Shown here in pieces: positions 47,059 to 54,577 of a DNA stretch of 64,000 bases. Each line of letters opens with the position of its first letter. Positions within the stretch are counted from its first letter, which is position 1. The stretch is from the NCBI RefSeq assembly GCF_026627255.1, contig NZ_JAPNLM010000013.1, positions 62,001 through 126,000 of the forward strand. Direction: 5' to 3'. The translations under genes and the position numbers were made by a program. The notes beneath the pieces were generated by a model. The model saw only the letters and a program-made list of their open reading frames with translations. It had not been told where the DNA came from and searched no databases. This stretch comes from Streptomyces antarcticus. Lineage in GTDB: Bacteria; Actinomycetota; Actinomycetes; Streptomycetales; Streptomycetaceae.

Positions 47059-47384
47059 GCGCTGAACCCGGGCAGGCGGGCGGGCGGGCAGGCGGGAGCG
47101 GTGGTGCCGGCCCTCCGGGCGCGGGGTGTCGGGGCGGGTCTGCCGGGCCGGTTCGCCAAGGCGCGGCTTCGGCGGGGTGAGCCGGGTGGGCCGGGCGTGC
47201 CGGGCTCCGGCTCGCGGCGGGCGCGGGGTGCGGCCGGCCGTTCGGGGCGCGTGGCGTCGGCCCCTGTGGGCAGCCCCGCTGTGGTGCGGGCTGCCCGTTC
47301 CGGCTGCGCGGCGACCGAGAGGAGTCCGCGCGGCGCGGAAGTGGCCGGCCCTGGGGGGCGGGCCGGGTCCCGCCCCCCCGCCGG
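47059..47384. other. Non-coding region between kinase and SUKH-3 gene
   Basis: This holds no supported gene. It begins with a GGCGGGC-rich run and includes the imperfect hairpin at 47268-47296, the likely terminator for one or both convergent genes. Confidence 0.5.
47268..47296. terminator. Imperfect hairpin, possible terminator
   Basis: GGGCAGCCCCGC and GCGGGCTGCCC pair over 11 bp with one bulged C and a 6-nt loop. Confidence 0.5.
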
Positions 47385-47894
47385 TCAGGCGGTGGTGAGG
47401 CGGGTGGGCTGGAGGCCCGTCAGCAGGAGCGTCAGGGCCTCGTCCACGCTCGCCCCGAGGTACCAGTCGCCGGTGTGGTCGATGCCGTACACCCGGCCCT
47501 CCGCGTCGAGCGCGAGGTGGGAGCCGCCGTCGGACTCGACGCCGAGCGGGCAGAGCGTGGTGGACAGGGCGCGGCCGAGGTCGGCGAACGTGCGGGCCAG
47601 GTGCAGGCCGGTGAGCGGGTCGATCCGGACGGGGACCGGCGCTATCTGGCGGCCCGGCCCGGGGGCGGTGACCGTGAGGCCGCCGAACTCGGCCCAGGCC
47701 TCGACGGCGGCGGGGAACACGGTGTGCCGGTGCCCGGCGGGGGTGGTGTGGTCCCGGAGGGCGTCGGCCCAGTACTCGGCCTGCTTGATGTCCCAGCGGC
47801 CGGGTTCCCAGCCGGCGATGCGCAGGGCGGAGTTCACGGCGACCGGGAAGCGGGTGGCCGCGGAGCGGTCGTAGGACGCGGAGGTGCTGGTCAT
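47385..47894 (-). CDS. SUKH-3-type immunity protein
   Basis: This 169-residue protein matches SUKH-3, a branch of the SMI1/KNR4 immunity superfamily. It has RFPVAVNSALRIAGWEPGRWD at the start, VEAWAEFGGLTV, the IDP..LH segment, and YGIDHTGDWYLGASVDEAL near the end. SUKH proteins usually neutralise a neighbouring nuclease or deaminase toxin. ATG 47894 begins 2 bp after the stop of the upstream YwqJ-type deaminase gene, the classical toxin-then-immunity order with tight coupling. No signal peptide. Confidence 0.85.
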   Translation of the reverse strand: MTSTSASYDRSAATRFPVAVNSALRIAGWEPGRWDIKQAEYWADALRDHTTPAGHRHTVFPAAVEAWAEFGGLTVTAPGPGRQIAPVPVRIDPLTGLHLARTFADLGRALSTTLCPLGVESDGGSHLALDAEGRVYGIDHTGDWYLGASVDEALTLLLTGLQPTRLTTA

Positions 47895-47896
47895 GG

Positions 47897-48565
47897 CTAC
47901 TCGGCTGGGGTGAGGTCGACGGAGCGTACGCCGAAGTGGGCGAGGAGGGCCTCGCAGGAGCGGCAGGGGGGTGCGTAGCTGCCGTGGAGCGGGTCGCCGT
48001 CCTCGCGGATGCGGCGGGCGGTGATCTTCGCGTGCTTGAGGGAACGCCGGGCCTCGCTCGCGGCGAGGGGCTTGCGGGAGGCGCGCTTGGAGCGGGCGCC
48101 CTCGACGGCCGCCAGGTGGCGGGAGAGGAGGAGCGCCTCCGGACATCGGCCGGTGAAGCGTTCGCGCTGGCCGCTGGTGAGGGTGTCGAGGAAGTCCTGG
48201 ACGAGGGGGTGCAGTACGGGAGGGTGGTCGGCCTTGCCCGCGGTGCCGGTGAGGGTCTCGCCGCGTACGGAGAGGGCGGCGGCGACCGTCGGCAGGATCC
48301 CGTCGCGGCGGAACCGCAGGACGGGCGGGGTGGGGCGGCCGTCGGCGCTGCCCCAGCGCAGGCGCGGGTCGCCTGCGGGACCGCCCGGCTCGGCGGGGCC
48401 CGCGGGTGCTCCTCGGCCTTCCGCTGCTTCCCCTTCTTCCGTGGGCCTCGTCCCTTCCCGTGCCGGTGTGCCTTCGGGTGCTTCCGTAGCCGCTCGGTCT
48501 CCCGGTGTTCCCGGGCCTCCCGCGGCGGTTTCGGCCGGATCCGGCCGTGTTGCCGTGTGGTGCAT
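47897..48565 (-). CDS. YwqJ-type deaminase domain protein
   Basis: This 222-residue protein has a disordered Glu/Pro/Gly-rich N-terminus of about 75 residues. A deaminase-fold domain follows with Cys141-Pro-Glu143 (GRCPEALLLS) and Cys201-x-x-Cys204 (PPCRSCEALL), the zinc and catalytic motifs of the YwqJ family of polymorphic-toxin deaminases. The ATG has GGGAGG about 11 bases upstream. It lacks a secretion domain, unlike exported toxins. The SUKH-3 gene follows at once. The substrate, a nucleotide or nucleic acid base, is unknown. Confidence 0.78.
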   Translation of the reverse strand: MHHTATRPDPAETAAGGPGTPGDRAATEAPEGTPAREGTRPTEEGEAAEGRGAPAGPAEPGGPAGDPRLRWGSADGRPTPPVLRFRRDGILPTVAAALSVRGETLTGTAGKADHPPVLHPLVQDFLDTLTSGQRERFTGRCPEALLLSRHLAAVEGARSKRASRKPLAASEARRSLKHAKITARRIREDGDPLHGSYAPPCRSCEALLAHFGVRSVDLTPAE

Positions 48566-48795
48566 GGTCGCGCTTTCCCTCCCGTGGCGGCGGTGGTGGC
48601 CGCTGTCGCGCACGCCCCCGTGCCGCGGGGACAGCCTGCCAAATGTCACCTGTCATGCGGAAGCGGGGTCGAATTTTCGTATCAATTCGGATGTTCCTGG
48701 CCCGAGCCCGGAGGCATGGCCTACGTGCGGGTGAGCCTCTTGCCCCAGCGCATAGGCTGTGGCGAACCAGCCAGATCCAGCAGGGGGCTACCGCC
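48566..48795. promoter_or_regulatory. Divergent promoter region of the toxin-immunity-like cluster
   Basis: This 230-bp spacer has an AT-richer core (48640-48710) with an inverted repeat CGAATT-8-AATTCG (48670-48689). It also has a TGACAGGTGACA pair of direct TGACA half sites (on the minus strand, 48643-48654). One regulator could control both arms. Confidence 0.45.
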
Positions 48796-49791
48796 ATGAC
48801 GACAGGTCGGCTCGGGCAGCAGGCCGCGCCACCCAACGCCGCTTATTCGGGGCAGGTCGTGCATTTCCCGGACCCCGTCCGGGCCGCTCGGCATCCCCGC
48901 GGAGTGCGGATGGGCGGCAACGGGCATCCGGACTTCTCCGCGTACGCCCGCGCGGCGGTCGAGATCGCCGACCCGCCCGAGGGCTTCGGCGTCGACGAGC
49001 TGCGGCTGACGGACTGCGTGTCCGCGAACGCCGCGATGCGGGCCGCCGGGCACGAGCTGTGGGACACGGTCGGCCCGGTGGCGACCCCGCACGGCTGGAC
49101 CTGGCACCACGTGTCGGGCTCGCGGCGCATGGAGCTGGTCCCCGTCGAGGTGAAGGCGCTGCTGCGGCACCACGCGGGACTGGCGACGGCTCCGGTGGAC
49201 CACGACAAGCGCGGGACGCGGGCCCTCCAGGAGGTGCGCCCGGTGCACATGGGACTGCCGAAGTCGGTGGTGTCGGTGTCCGAGGAGCAGGTGCAGGGCG
49301 TCGAGGAAGACCTCGGCTACCGGCTGCCGGAGGCGTACCGCTCGTTCCTGAAGGCCGCGGGCGGCTGCGCGCCGGTGGGCGCGGGGCTGGACGTGGACCT
49401 CGGCCTGCTGGTGGACCAGCCGTTCTTCACGGTGCGCGAAGAGGCGGCGGTCAACGACCTCGTGTACGTCAACAAGTGCCTGCGGGACCACCTGACGAAG
49501 GACTACCTGTGCGTGGCCTTCGTCCAGGGCGGGCTGCTCGCGCTGAAGGTGAGGGGAGAGGGCACCGGTTCGGTGTGGTTCTCCCCGTACGACGACGCCC
49601 GCGACCGGGACGGGTGGTCGGTGCAGGAGCGCGTGGAGCGGTTGTTGCTGCCGTGCGGCGCTGATTTCGATGCCTTCCTTGAGCGGCTGGCGGGCAATCC
49701 GCCGGAGCTGGAGACGGTGGCCGGTCTGATGGTGGACGGCGGATTCGCACGCTCGGTTCCCGTGGTGCGTGCCGGTTCGGATGAGGGGTGA
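48796..49791 (+). CDS. WHH-nuclease-like domain fused to SUKH-1 (SMI1/KNR4) domain
   Basis: This 331-residue protein has a first part (about 38-130) that follows the HNH/Endo VII WHH nuclease pattern: NGHPDFSAYARAAVEI, then LTDCVSANAAMRAAG, then WTWHH (103-105) and MELVP. At the position where WHH enzymes have a His after LVP there is Lys120, and HTGG is changed to HHAG, so catalysis may be altered or lost. Residues of about 160-320 are a SUKH-1 domain (EEDLGYRLPEAYRSFLKAAGG). Toxin-like and immunity domains thus share one chain. The ATG start is used. The 861-residue gene follows after 7 bp. Confidence 0.8.
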   Translation: MTTGRLGQQAAPPNAAYSGQVVHFPDPVRAARHPRGVRMGGNGHPDFSAYARAAVEIADPPEGFGVDELRLTDCVSANAAMRAAGHELWDTVGPVATPHGWTWHHVSGSRRMELVPVEVKALLRHHAGLATAPVDHDKRGTRALQEVRPVHMGLPKSVVSVSEEQVQGVEEDLGYRLPEAYRSFLKAAGGCAPVGAGLDVDLGLLVDQPFFTVREEAAVNDLVYVNKCLRDHLTKDYLCVAFVQGGLLALKVRGEGTGSVWFSPYDDARDRDGWSVQERVERLLLPCGADFDAFLERLAGNPPELETVAGLMVDGGFARSVPVVRAGSDEG

Positions 49792-49798
49792 CGGCGCG

Positions 49799-52384
49799 GT
49801 GGTGACGTTTGCGCAGGCGCAGGAGCGCGCCGAGGAGTGGATCAACGGGGACGTGCCCGGCTACCAGCACCGCGAGGTGCGGGTACGGGAGTTCGGGCTC
49901 GGGTTCGTGGTGTGGGCGGAGGACCGGGCGGCCGGTCCGGTGTCCGGGGGCGGCCGGCAGCGGCTGGTCATCGCCCGGGACAGCGGCGAGGTGACGCTGT
50001 GGCCGGGGCTGCCGGTGGGTGAGGTGATCCGCCGGTACGAGGAGGAGTACGGGGCGGCGGCCGCGGCCGTGGCCTCGGAGGCTTCCGTTCCGCCGCCGCG
50101 GATCGACTCGGAGCAGACCTCGTTCATGCTGAGCCCGCCGGAGTGGCTGCAGGAGGCGGCGGACCGGGCCGGGATCCCGCGCGGACCGTCGTCGTCGCCA
50201 GCGTCGGCCGCCGCCGCTTCGTCTCCGGCTTCGGGCTCGGGCTCGGGCTCGGCCGCGGGCTCGGGCTCCGGATCGGCTGCGGCCGCGGGACCGGCTCCTG
50301 CGTCGGCTTCTGCCTCTGGCCCGTCCTCGTCCTCGTCCCCTTCTTCTTCGGCGTCGTTGTCTTCTTCTTCCGCTTCTTCCGCCGGGGCTTCCTTCCCCTC
50401 CTCTTCTCCCTTCTCCTCCCCGGCGCCCGTGCAGGAGAACGCCTCCGTGCCCGCCGCGGAGCCCGCCGACGTTCCGCCGGCGCCCGTGGCCGCCGTGCCG
50501 CTGCGGCGCGGGGGTGAGATCCCGTACGAGCCGACCGCCAACGACGGCGTGCCGACGGCCGTGCCGTCCGGGGCCACGCCCTGGGCGGGGACCGACGTGA
50601 ACCCCGGGGCGGACGACGCGTCCGTGGCCCTGCCCGCGACCGTGTTCGCGCCCCCGCTGTCCGGGTCCGACCTGGAGGACGGTCCCTCGTCCGGGGTGGC
50701 CCCGGAGGCGAAGACCACGCTCATGGCCGGCGGCAGTCAGCTCCCGCCCACGGCGGTCGTGCCGGCGCTCGGGTCCCGGGCGGGCGACATCGCCGACGCC
50801 CCGACCAGCAAGGCCCAGATCTCCCGGCCGGGCTCGCGCGGCCCCGGTCCGGCGCCCGTGCCGCCGGGTCCGCCCGGTGCGCCCGGTGTGCCCGGTGCCC
50901 CGGGCCCGGGACAGCCTCCCGCTCCTCCCGCTCCTCCCGCTCCGCCCGGTCCGCCGGGCGGGGGCGCGCACCATGCCGCGACCATGCTGGCCGGTCCCGG
51001 TGTACCGCGGCCGCCCGGCCCGCCGGGGGCTCCCGGCGCGCCCGGCGGCGGGTTCGACCACGCGGCGACGATGCTCGCCGGTCCCGGCGTCCCGCAGCCT
51101 CCGGGCCCGCCCGGCGCGCCCGGTGCTCCGGGTACGGGTGCGGGTACGGGTACGGGTCAGCCTCCGGCTCCGCCGGCTCCTCCGGGTCCGCCCGGGGCCC
51201 CCGGCGGGGGCGCCCACCACGCCGCCACGATGCTGGCCGGTCCCGGTGTACCGCAGCCGCCCGGCCCGCCGGGGGCTCCCGGTACCCCGGCCGGCGGCAT
51301 CGACCACGCCGCGACGATGCTGGCCGGCCCCGCCGTGGGCCGCCCGCCCGGTCCCCCCGGCCCGCCGCCGGGCGGACCCGTGGCGCAGCCTCCGGCGCCC
51401 ACCGGCGCGCCCACGGTGGGCCCCGGCTATCAGGCCGTGCTCCGCTACCGCGCGCCCGACGGTTCCGAGCAGCAGCTGATCCGCCGCTCGGCGCCCGGCA
51501 CCCCGCACCCGGAGTGGCAGATCCTGCACGAGCTGCGCGCGATGAACGTGCCGCCGCAGCAGGTGCTGGAGCTGCACACCGAGCTGGCGTCCTGCGAGCT
51601 GCCCGGCGGTTACTGCGCCCGGATGATCAGGGAGACCTGGCCCCAGGTGCGGATCACCAGCGTCGCCCCGTACGGGACGGACCACGCGGGCCGCCAGCAG
51701 GGCATGCGGCACCTGCTCACCCACCAGGGGGAGCTGCACCAGGTGGCCGACGGCCCGGCGCGCCCCGCGCCGGTACGGGCCCCCCTGCCGCAGGTCCCGC
51801 TCCAGCCGGCGATCCCGCTGGACGCCATCGCGCAGGAACTGGCGGGGGCCTTCGGCCCGCAGGGCGTGTTCCGCTTCGAGCAGCGCGCCGTGTCCCGTCA
51901 GGGCGTGCCGGAGATCGTGGCGCAGACCCTGATGTGGGCGGGCGTACCCGTCGACTTCGGGCCGTTCTTCTGGGGCCAGGCGGTACCGGGCCAGCCCGTG
52001 CCGACGCTGGCCGAACTGGCCGGGCAGCGGCAGGTGCAGCCGGCGTCGGACGCGGGCTCGTACCTCGTCGTCGGCAGCGACTTCGGCAAGGCGCTCTGCG
52101 TGCAGTACGGGACCGCGAGCATCGTGGCGGTGCCGGTGGAGGGCGGTCCGGGCGGCGCCCCGGTACCGCCGCAGTTCGTGAACTCGAGCCTGCCGCAGTT
52201 CGTACGGTCCCTGGCGATGCTGGGTCACATGTGGCGGCTGCGGCAGCATCTGACGCCGGAGCAGGCGGGCCGCTGGACCGTCGATTTCCAGGCGAATCTT
52301 GCGGGCCTCGACAGCGCCGCGCTGGCGTCGCCGGAGAACTGGTGGTCGGTGCTGCTGGAGCAGATGTGGGACGGACTGCTGTGA
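49799..52384 (+). CDS. Imm35-like / deaminase-like / SUKH-4 multidomain protein
   Basis: This 861-residue protein starts with an Imm35 (YrhB)-like domain (1-90: REFGLGFVVWAED, SGEVTLWPG, RRYEEEYG). A long Ser/Ala/Gly then Pro/Gly linker (about 125-540) carries repeated ATMLAG motifs. A deaminase-like domain (about 545-650) has His570-Pro-Glu572 and Cys599...Cys606 (CELPGGYC) as candidate zinc and proton-shuttle residues. Residues 670-861 are SUKH-4-like (LMWAGVPVDFGPFFWG, YLVVGSDFGKALC, ENWWSVLLEQMWDG). GTG 49799 or 49802 is likelier than ATG 49781, which would overlap the upstream gene. No export signal is seen. Confidence 0.78.
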   Translation: MVTFAQAQERAEEWINGDVPGYQHREVRVREFGLGFVVWAEDRAAGPVSGGGRQRLVIARDSGEVTLWPGLPVGEVIRRYEEEYGAAAAAVASEASVPPPRIDSEQTSFMLSPPEWLQEAADRAGIPRGPSSSPASAAAASSPASGSGSGSAAGSGSGSAAAAGPAPASASASGPSSSSSPSSSASLSSSSASSAGASFPSSSPFSSPAPVQENASVPAAEPADVPPAPVAAVPLRRGGEIPYEPTANDGVPTAVPSGATPWAGTDVNPGADDASVALPATVFAPPLSGSDLEDGPSSGVAPEAKTTLMAGGSQLPPTAVVPALGSRAGDIADAPTSKAQISRPGSRGPGPAPVPPGPPGAPGVPGAPGPGQPPAPPAPPAPPGPPGGGAHHAATMLAGPGVPRPPGPPGAPGAPGGGFDHAATMLAGPGVPQPPGPPGAPGAPGTGAGTGTGQPPAPPAPPGPPGAPGGGAHHAATMLAGPGVPQPPGPPGAPGTPAGGIDHAATMLAGPAVGRPPGPPGPPPGGPVAQPPAPTGAPTVGPGYQAVLRYRAPDGSEQQLIRRSAPGTPHPEWQILHELRAMNVPPQQVLELHTELASCELPGGYCARMIRETWPQVRITSVAPYGTDHAGRQQGMRHLLTHQGELHQVADGPARPAPVRAPLPQVPLQPAIPLDAIAQELAGAFGPQGVFRFEQRAVSRQGVPEIVAQTLMWAGVPVDFGPFFWGQAVPGQPVPTLAELAGQRQVQPASDAGSYLVVGSDFGKALCVQYGTASIVAVPVEGGPGGAPVPPQFVNSSLPQFVRSLAMLGHMWRLRQHLTPEQAGRWTVDFQANLAGLDSAALASPENWWSVLLEQMWDGLL
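50964..51375 (+). repeat. Four imperfect coding repeats with ATMLAG core
   Basis: The motif HAATMLAGPGVPQPPGPPG recurs at about 50970, 51056, 51214 and 51302, separated by Pro/Gly stretches. A related TTLMAGG lies at about 50715. The DNA copies differ at third positions, so the peptide is conserved more than the bases. Confidence 0.8.
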
Positions 52385-52518
52385 TCGCGGGCTGATCCGA
52401 AGATCGGTTGAATGGCCGGGGCGAGACCTTCGAACAGGGTCGCGGCCCGGCCATTCCGGCTTCCGCTCGCAAATGACGCATCCTTGACAGGAATCCCCGC
52501 GAGAGAGGCGCTTCCAGG

Positions 52519-53391
52519 ATGAGTGCACCCATTGCGACCGTGCGCGGCCGCGGCTACCGCACGGAAGAGGTCGACCGGTATCTCGCCCGGCTCTCCGGCA
52601 GCCGTGACGAGGCCTGGGAGCGGGTCGCACGGCTGACCGTCCTGGCCGAGGAGAGGGAGGGTGAGGCGGCGCGGCTCCGCGAGGCGGTGTCCCGGCTGGC
52701 CCCGCAGACGTACGACGAGCTGAGCGAGCGGGCCCGGCGGATCCTGCTGCTCGCGCGGGAGGAGTCGCAGACGCTGGGGGCGGACGCGCGGGCGGACGCC
52801 GCCGCGACGCGGGACGCGGCCGGCGCGCACGCCGAGCGGGTGGCGGAGCTGGCCCGCCACGACGCGGAGGCGGTACGGGAACAGACCGAGGTACGGGCCC
52901 GGCAGGGGCTGTTGCGGGCCCAGCGGGAGGCGGACGACGCGCGCGCGGGGGCGCGGGACGACGCGGAGGCGTGGCGGGCGGAGGGCCAGGCCGCGCTGGA
53001 CGGGATGCGGCGGCGGTCGGAGGAGCTGCTGGCGGAGCGCGAGCAGGAGCAGACGGACCGGTGGGACGCGGCCGAGCGGGAGCTCGCGGCGCGCGACGCG
53101 GAGCAGGCGGCGCGCCAGGCGGAACTGGAACGGACCGCGGAGGCGCGGCTGGCCGAGGCGCGGCGGGCGTTCGCCGAGGCGCAGGAGTCGGCGCGGCACG
53201 GGCAGGAGGACGCCGAGGCCGCGGCCGCCGAGGTGATCGCGGAGGCCAGGGTCCAGGAGGAGCGGGTGGGCCGGGAGACGGACCGGGTGCTGCGGGAGCA
53301 CGCGGAGTCCCAGGAGGAGATGCGGGCCCACATGAACCACGTCCGCTCCAGCCTGGCGGCCCTGACGGGCCGGACCCCGGCGGAGGGCTGA
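52519..53391 (+). CDS. DivIVA-like coiled-coil protein
   Basis: This 290-residue protein has an N-terminal DivIVA-type segment (VRGRGYRTEEVDRYLARL, residues 7-25) and then almost continuous alpha-helical coiled coil rich in Ala, Glu and Arg up to about residue 275. Similar Streptomyces proteins are often labelled cellulose-binding protein; they relate to polar-growth scaffold proteins such as Scy and FilP. The ATG start follows GAGAGAGG. It lies 134 bp after the deaminase-SUKH gene on the same strand. A structural or polarity role is inferred. Confidence 0.8.
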   Translation: MSAPIATVRGRGYRTEEVDRYLARLSGSRDEAWERVARLTVLAEEREGEAARLREAVSRLAPQTYDELSERARRILLLAREESQTLGADARADAAATRDAAGAHAERVAELARHDAEAVREQTEVRARQGLLRAQREADDARAGARDDAEAWRAEGQAALDGMRRRSEELLAEREQEQTDRWDAAERELAARDAEQAARQAELERTAEARLAEARRAFAEAQESARHGQEDAEAAAAEVIAEARVQEERVGRETDRVLREHAESQEEMRAHMNHVRSSLAALTGRTPAEG

Positions 53392-53400
53392 GCCGTCGCT

Positions 53401-53442
53401 GCCGTTCCCGGCCGGTTTCCCGCCGTTCCCGGACGGTTTCCC
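53401..53442. repeat. Two tandem copies of a 21-bp unit
   Basis: GCCGTTCCCGGCCGGTTTCC plus one base is repeated at 53422 with one mismatch. It is non-coding, between the coiled-coil gene and the hydrolase. Confidence 0.75.
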
Positions 53443-53616
53443 GCCGGGCGCTCGGCGGACCGGGCCGTGGCCGGGGTCGCGCGGGCCGGCTCCTGAGGGC
53501 CGGTCCGTACGGACCGAGGGCGTGCCCGGCGGCTCCTCCCACGCGTGGCCCAATCGATGGCCCCACCCGGCCCCCACCCGGCCCCCGCGCGCGGCGGGCG
53601 GGGGCCGGCCCGCCGG

Positions 53617-54495
53617 TCAGGGGAGTTTCGCGAGGAACCCGGCGATCAGCGGGGCGATGGCCGGGAGGTGGGTCTCCAGGGCGAAGTGGCCCGCGCCGTC
53701 GAAGACGTGGACCTCCGCGTCCGGCACGTCCCGGCGGTACGCCTCGGCGCCCGCGGGGATGAAGAAGGGGTCTCCCGCACCCCACACGACCAGCACCGGC
53801 AGGCCCGCGGAGCGCAGCCAGGCCTGCCAGACGGGGTACTGGGCGAAGTTCGAGGCGTAGTCGAAGGCGAGGTCGGCCTGGGCGTCCGCGCGCCCCGGCA
53901 GGCCGAGGTAGTGGACGTCGAGGGTCCAGCCGTCGGGGGACAGCAGGCCGGTGTCGGCGACGCCGGCCTCGTACTGGAAGCGGGTGCCCTCCGCGGTGAA
54001 CAGGCCGCGGACGCGCTCCTCGTCGCCCGGGACCTCGCGGCGCAGGCCGGTGAAGGCGCGGGCCGCGTCCGAGAGGCCCTCCTCGTAGGCGTTGCCGTTC
54101 TGCACGATCAGGCCCGTCACCCGCTCCGGCCGCCGCGCGGCGACCCGCAGGCCGACGGGTGCGCCGAAGTCGAAGACGTAGAGCGCGAAGCGGTCCAGGC
54201 CGAGGGCGTCGGCGAAGCCCTCCACGGTGTCGGCGAGCCGGTCGAAGGTGTACGTGAACCCGGCCGGGGCCTCGGTGCGGCCGGAGCCGGGGTAGTCGGG
54301 TGCGATCAGCCGGTACGGGGTGTCCCCGAGGGCGTCCATCAGGCGGGCGAACTGGTGCGAGGAGGTGGGGAAGCCGTGCAGGAGCAGCAGGACCGGGCCG
54401 TCGGCGGGGCCGCTCTCGCGGTAGGCGACGCGGACGCCGTCCACGTCGACGCTGAGGTGCCGGACGGGCGGAACGGCGGTGCGAAGAGCGGGCAT
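53617..54495 (-). CDS. Alpha/beta hydrolase with Asp nucleophile (epoxide hydrolase / haloalkane dehalogenase group)
   Basis: This 292-residue hydrolase has HGFP at 40-43. The nucleophile elbow is VFDFGAPVG, so Asp109 sits where esterases have Ser; this is the mark of epoxide hydrolases and haloalkane dehalogenases. VWGAGDPFF supplies the acid region and GAGHFALE the His. ATG 54495 has AAGGAG 7-8 bases upstream. It is divergent from a CGNR regulator across three CATTAG half sites, so it is probably controlled by that regulator. Substrate unknown. Confidence 0.9.
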   Translation of the reverse strand: MPALRTAVPPVRHLSVDVDGVRVAYRESGPADGPVLLLLHGFPTSSHQFARLMDALGDTPYRLIAPDYPGSGRTEAPAGFTYTFDRLADTVEGFADALGLDRFALYVFDFGAPVGLRVAARRPERVTGLIVQNGNAYEEGLSDAARAFTGLRREVPGDEERVRGLFTAEGTRFQYEAGVADTGLLSPDGWTLDVHYLGLPGRADAQADLAFDYASNFAQYPVWQAWLRSAGLPVLVVWGAGDPFFIPAGAEAYRRDVPDAEVHVFDGAGHFALETHLPAIAPLIAGFLAKLP

Positions 54496-54518
54496 CACAT
54501 GGCTCCTTGGGTCTTGGT

Positions 54519-54573
54519 CCCATTAGTCTTGCCCGATCATGGCTAATGGGTCAAGGGGGAGGAGTAGCATTAG
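54519..54573. promoter_or_regulatory. CATTAG operator cluster between hydrolase and CGNR genes
   Basis: CCCATTAG (54519-54526) and CTAATGGG (54543-54550) form a perfect 8-bp inverted repeat, and a third CATTAG lies at 54569-54574. The two dyad arms are 24 bp apart centre to centre. This fits binding by the adjacent CGNR-type regulator to both divergent promoters. Confidence 0.6.
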
Positions 54574-54577
54574 CCGG

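Noticed and set aside
47126..47398. Plus-strand ORF in the 47.1-47.4 kb gap
   Set aside because: Gly/Arg-rich composition, no ribosome site, and it runs into the end of the SUKH-3 gene antisense.
52971..53762. Overlapping plus-strand frame in the coiled-coil gene
   Set aside because: Gly/Arg-rich shadow of the Ala/Glu coiled-coil frame, no ribosome site or domain.
49469..54523. Minus-strand open frame of about 1,680 codons opposite the deaminase-SUKH gene
   Set aside because: Arg/Pro-rich low-complexity text antisense to clearly coding domains; its third-position pattern fits the plus strand.
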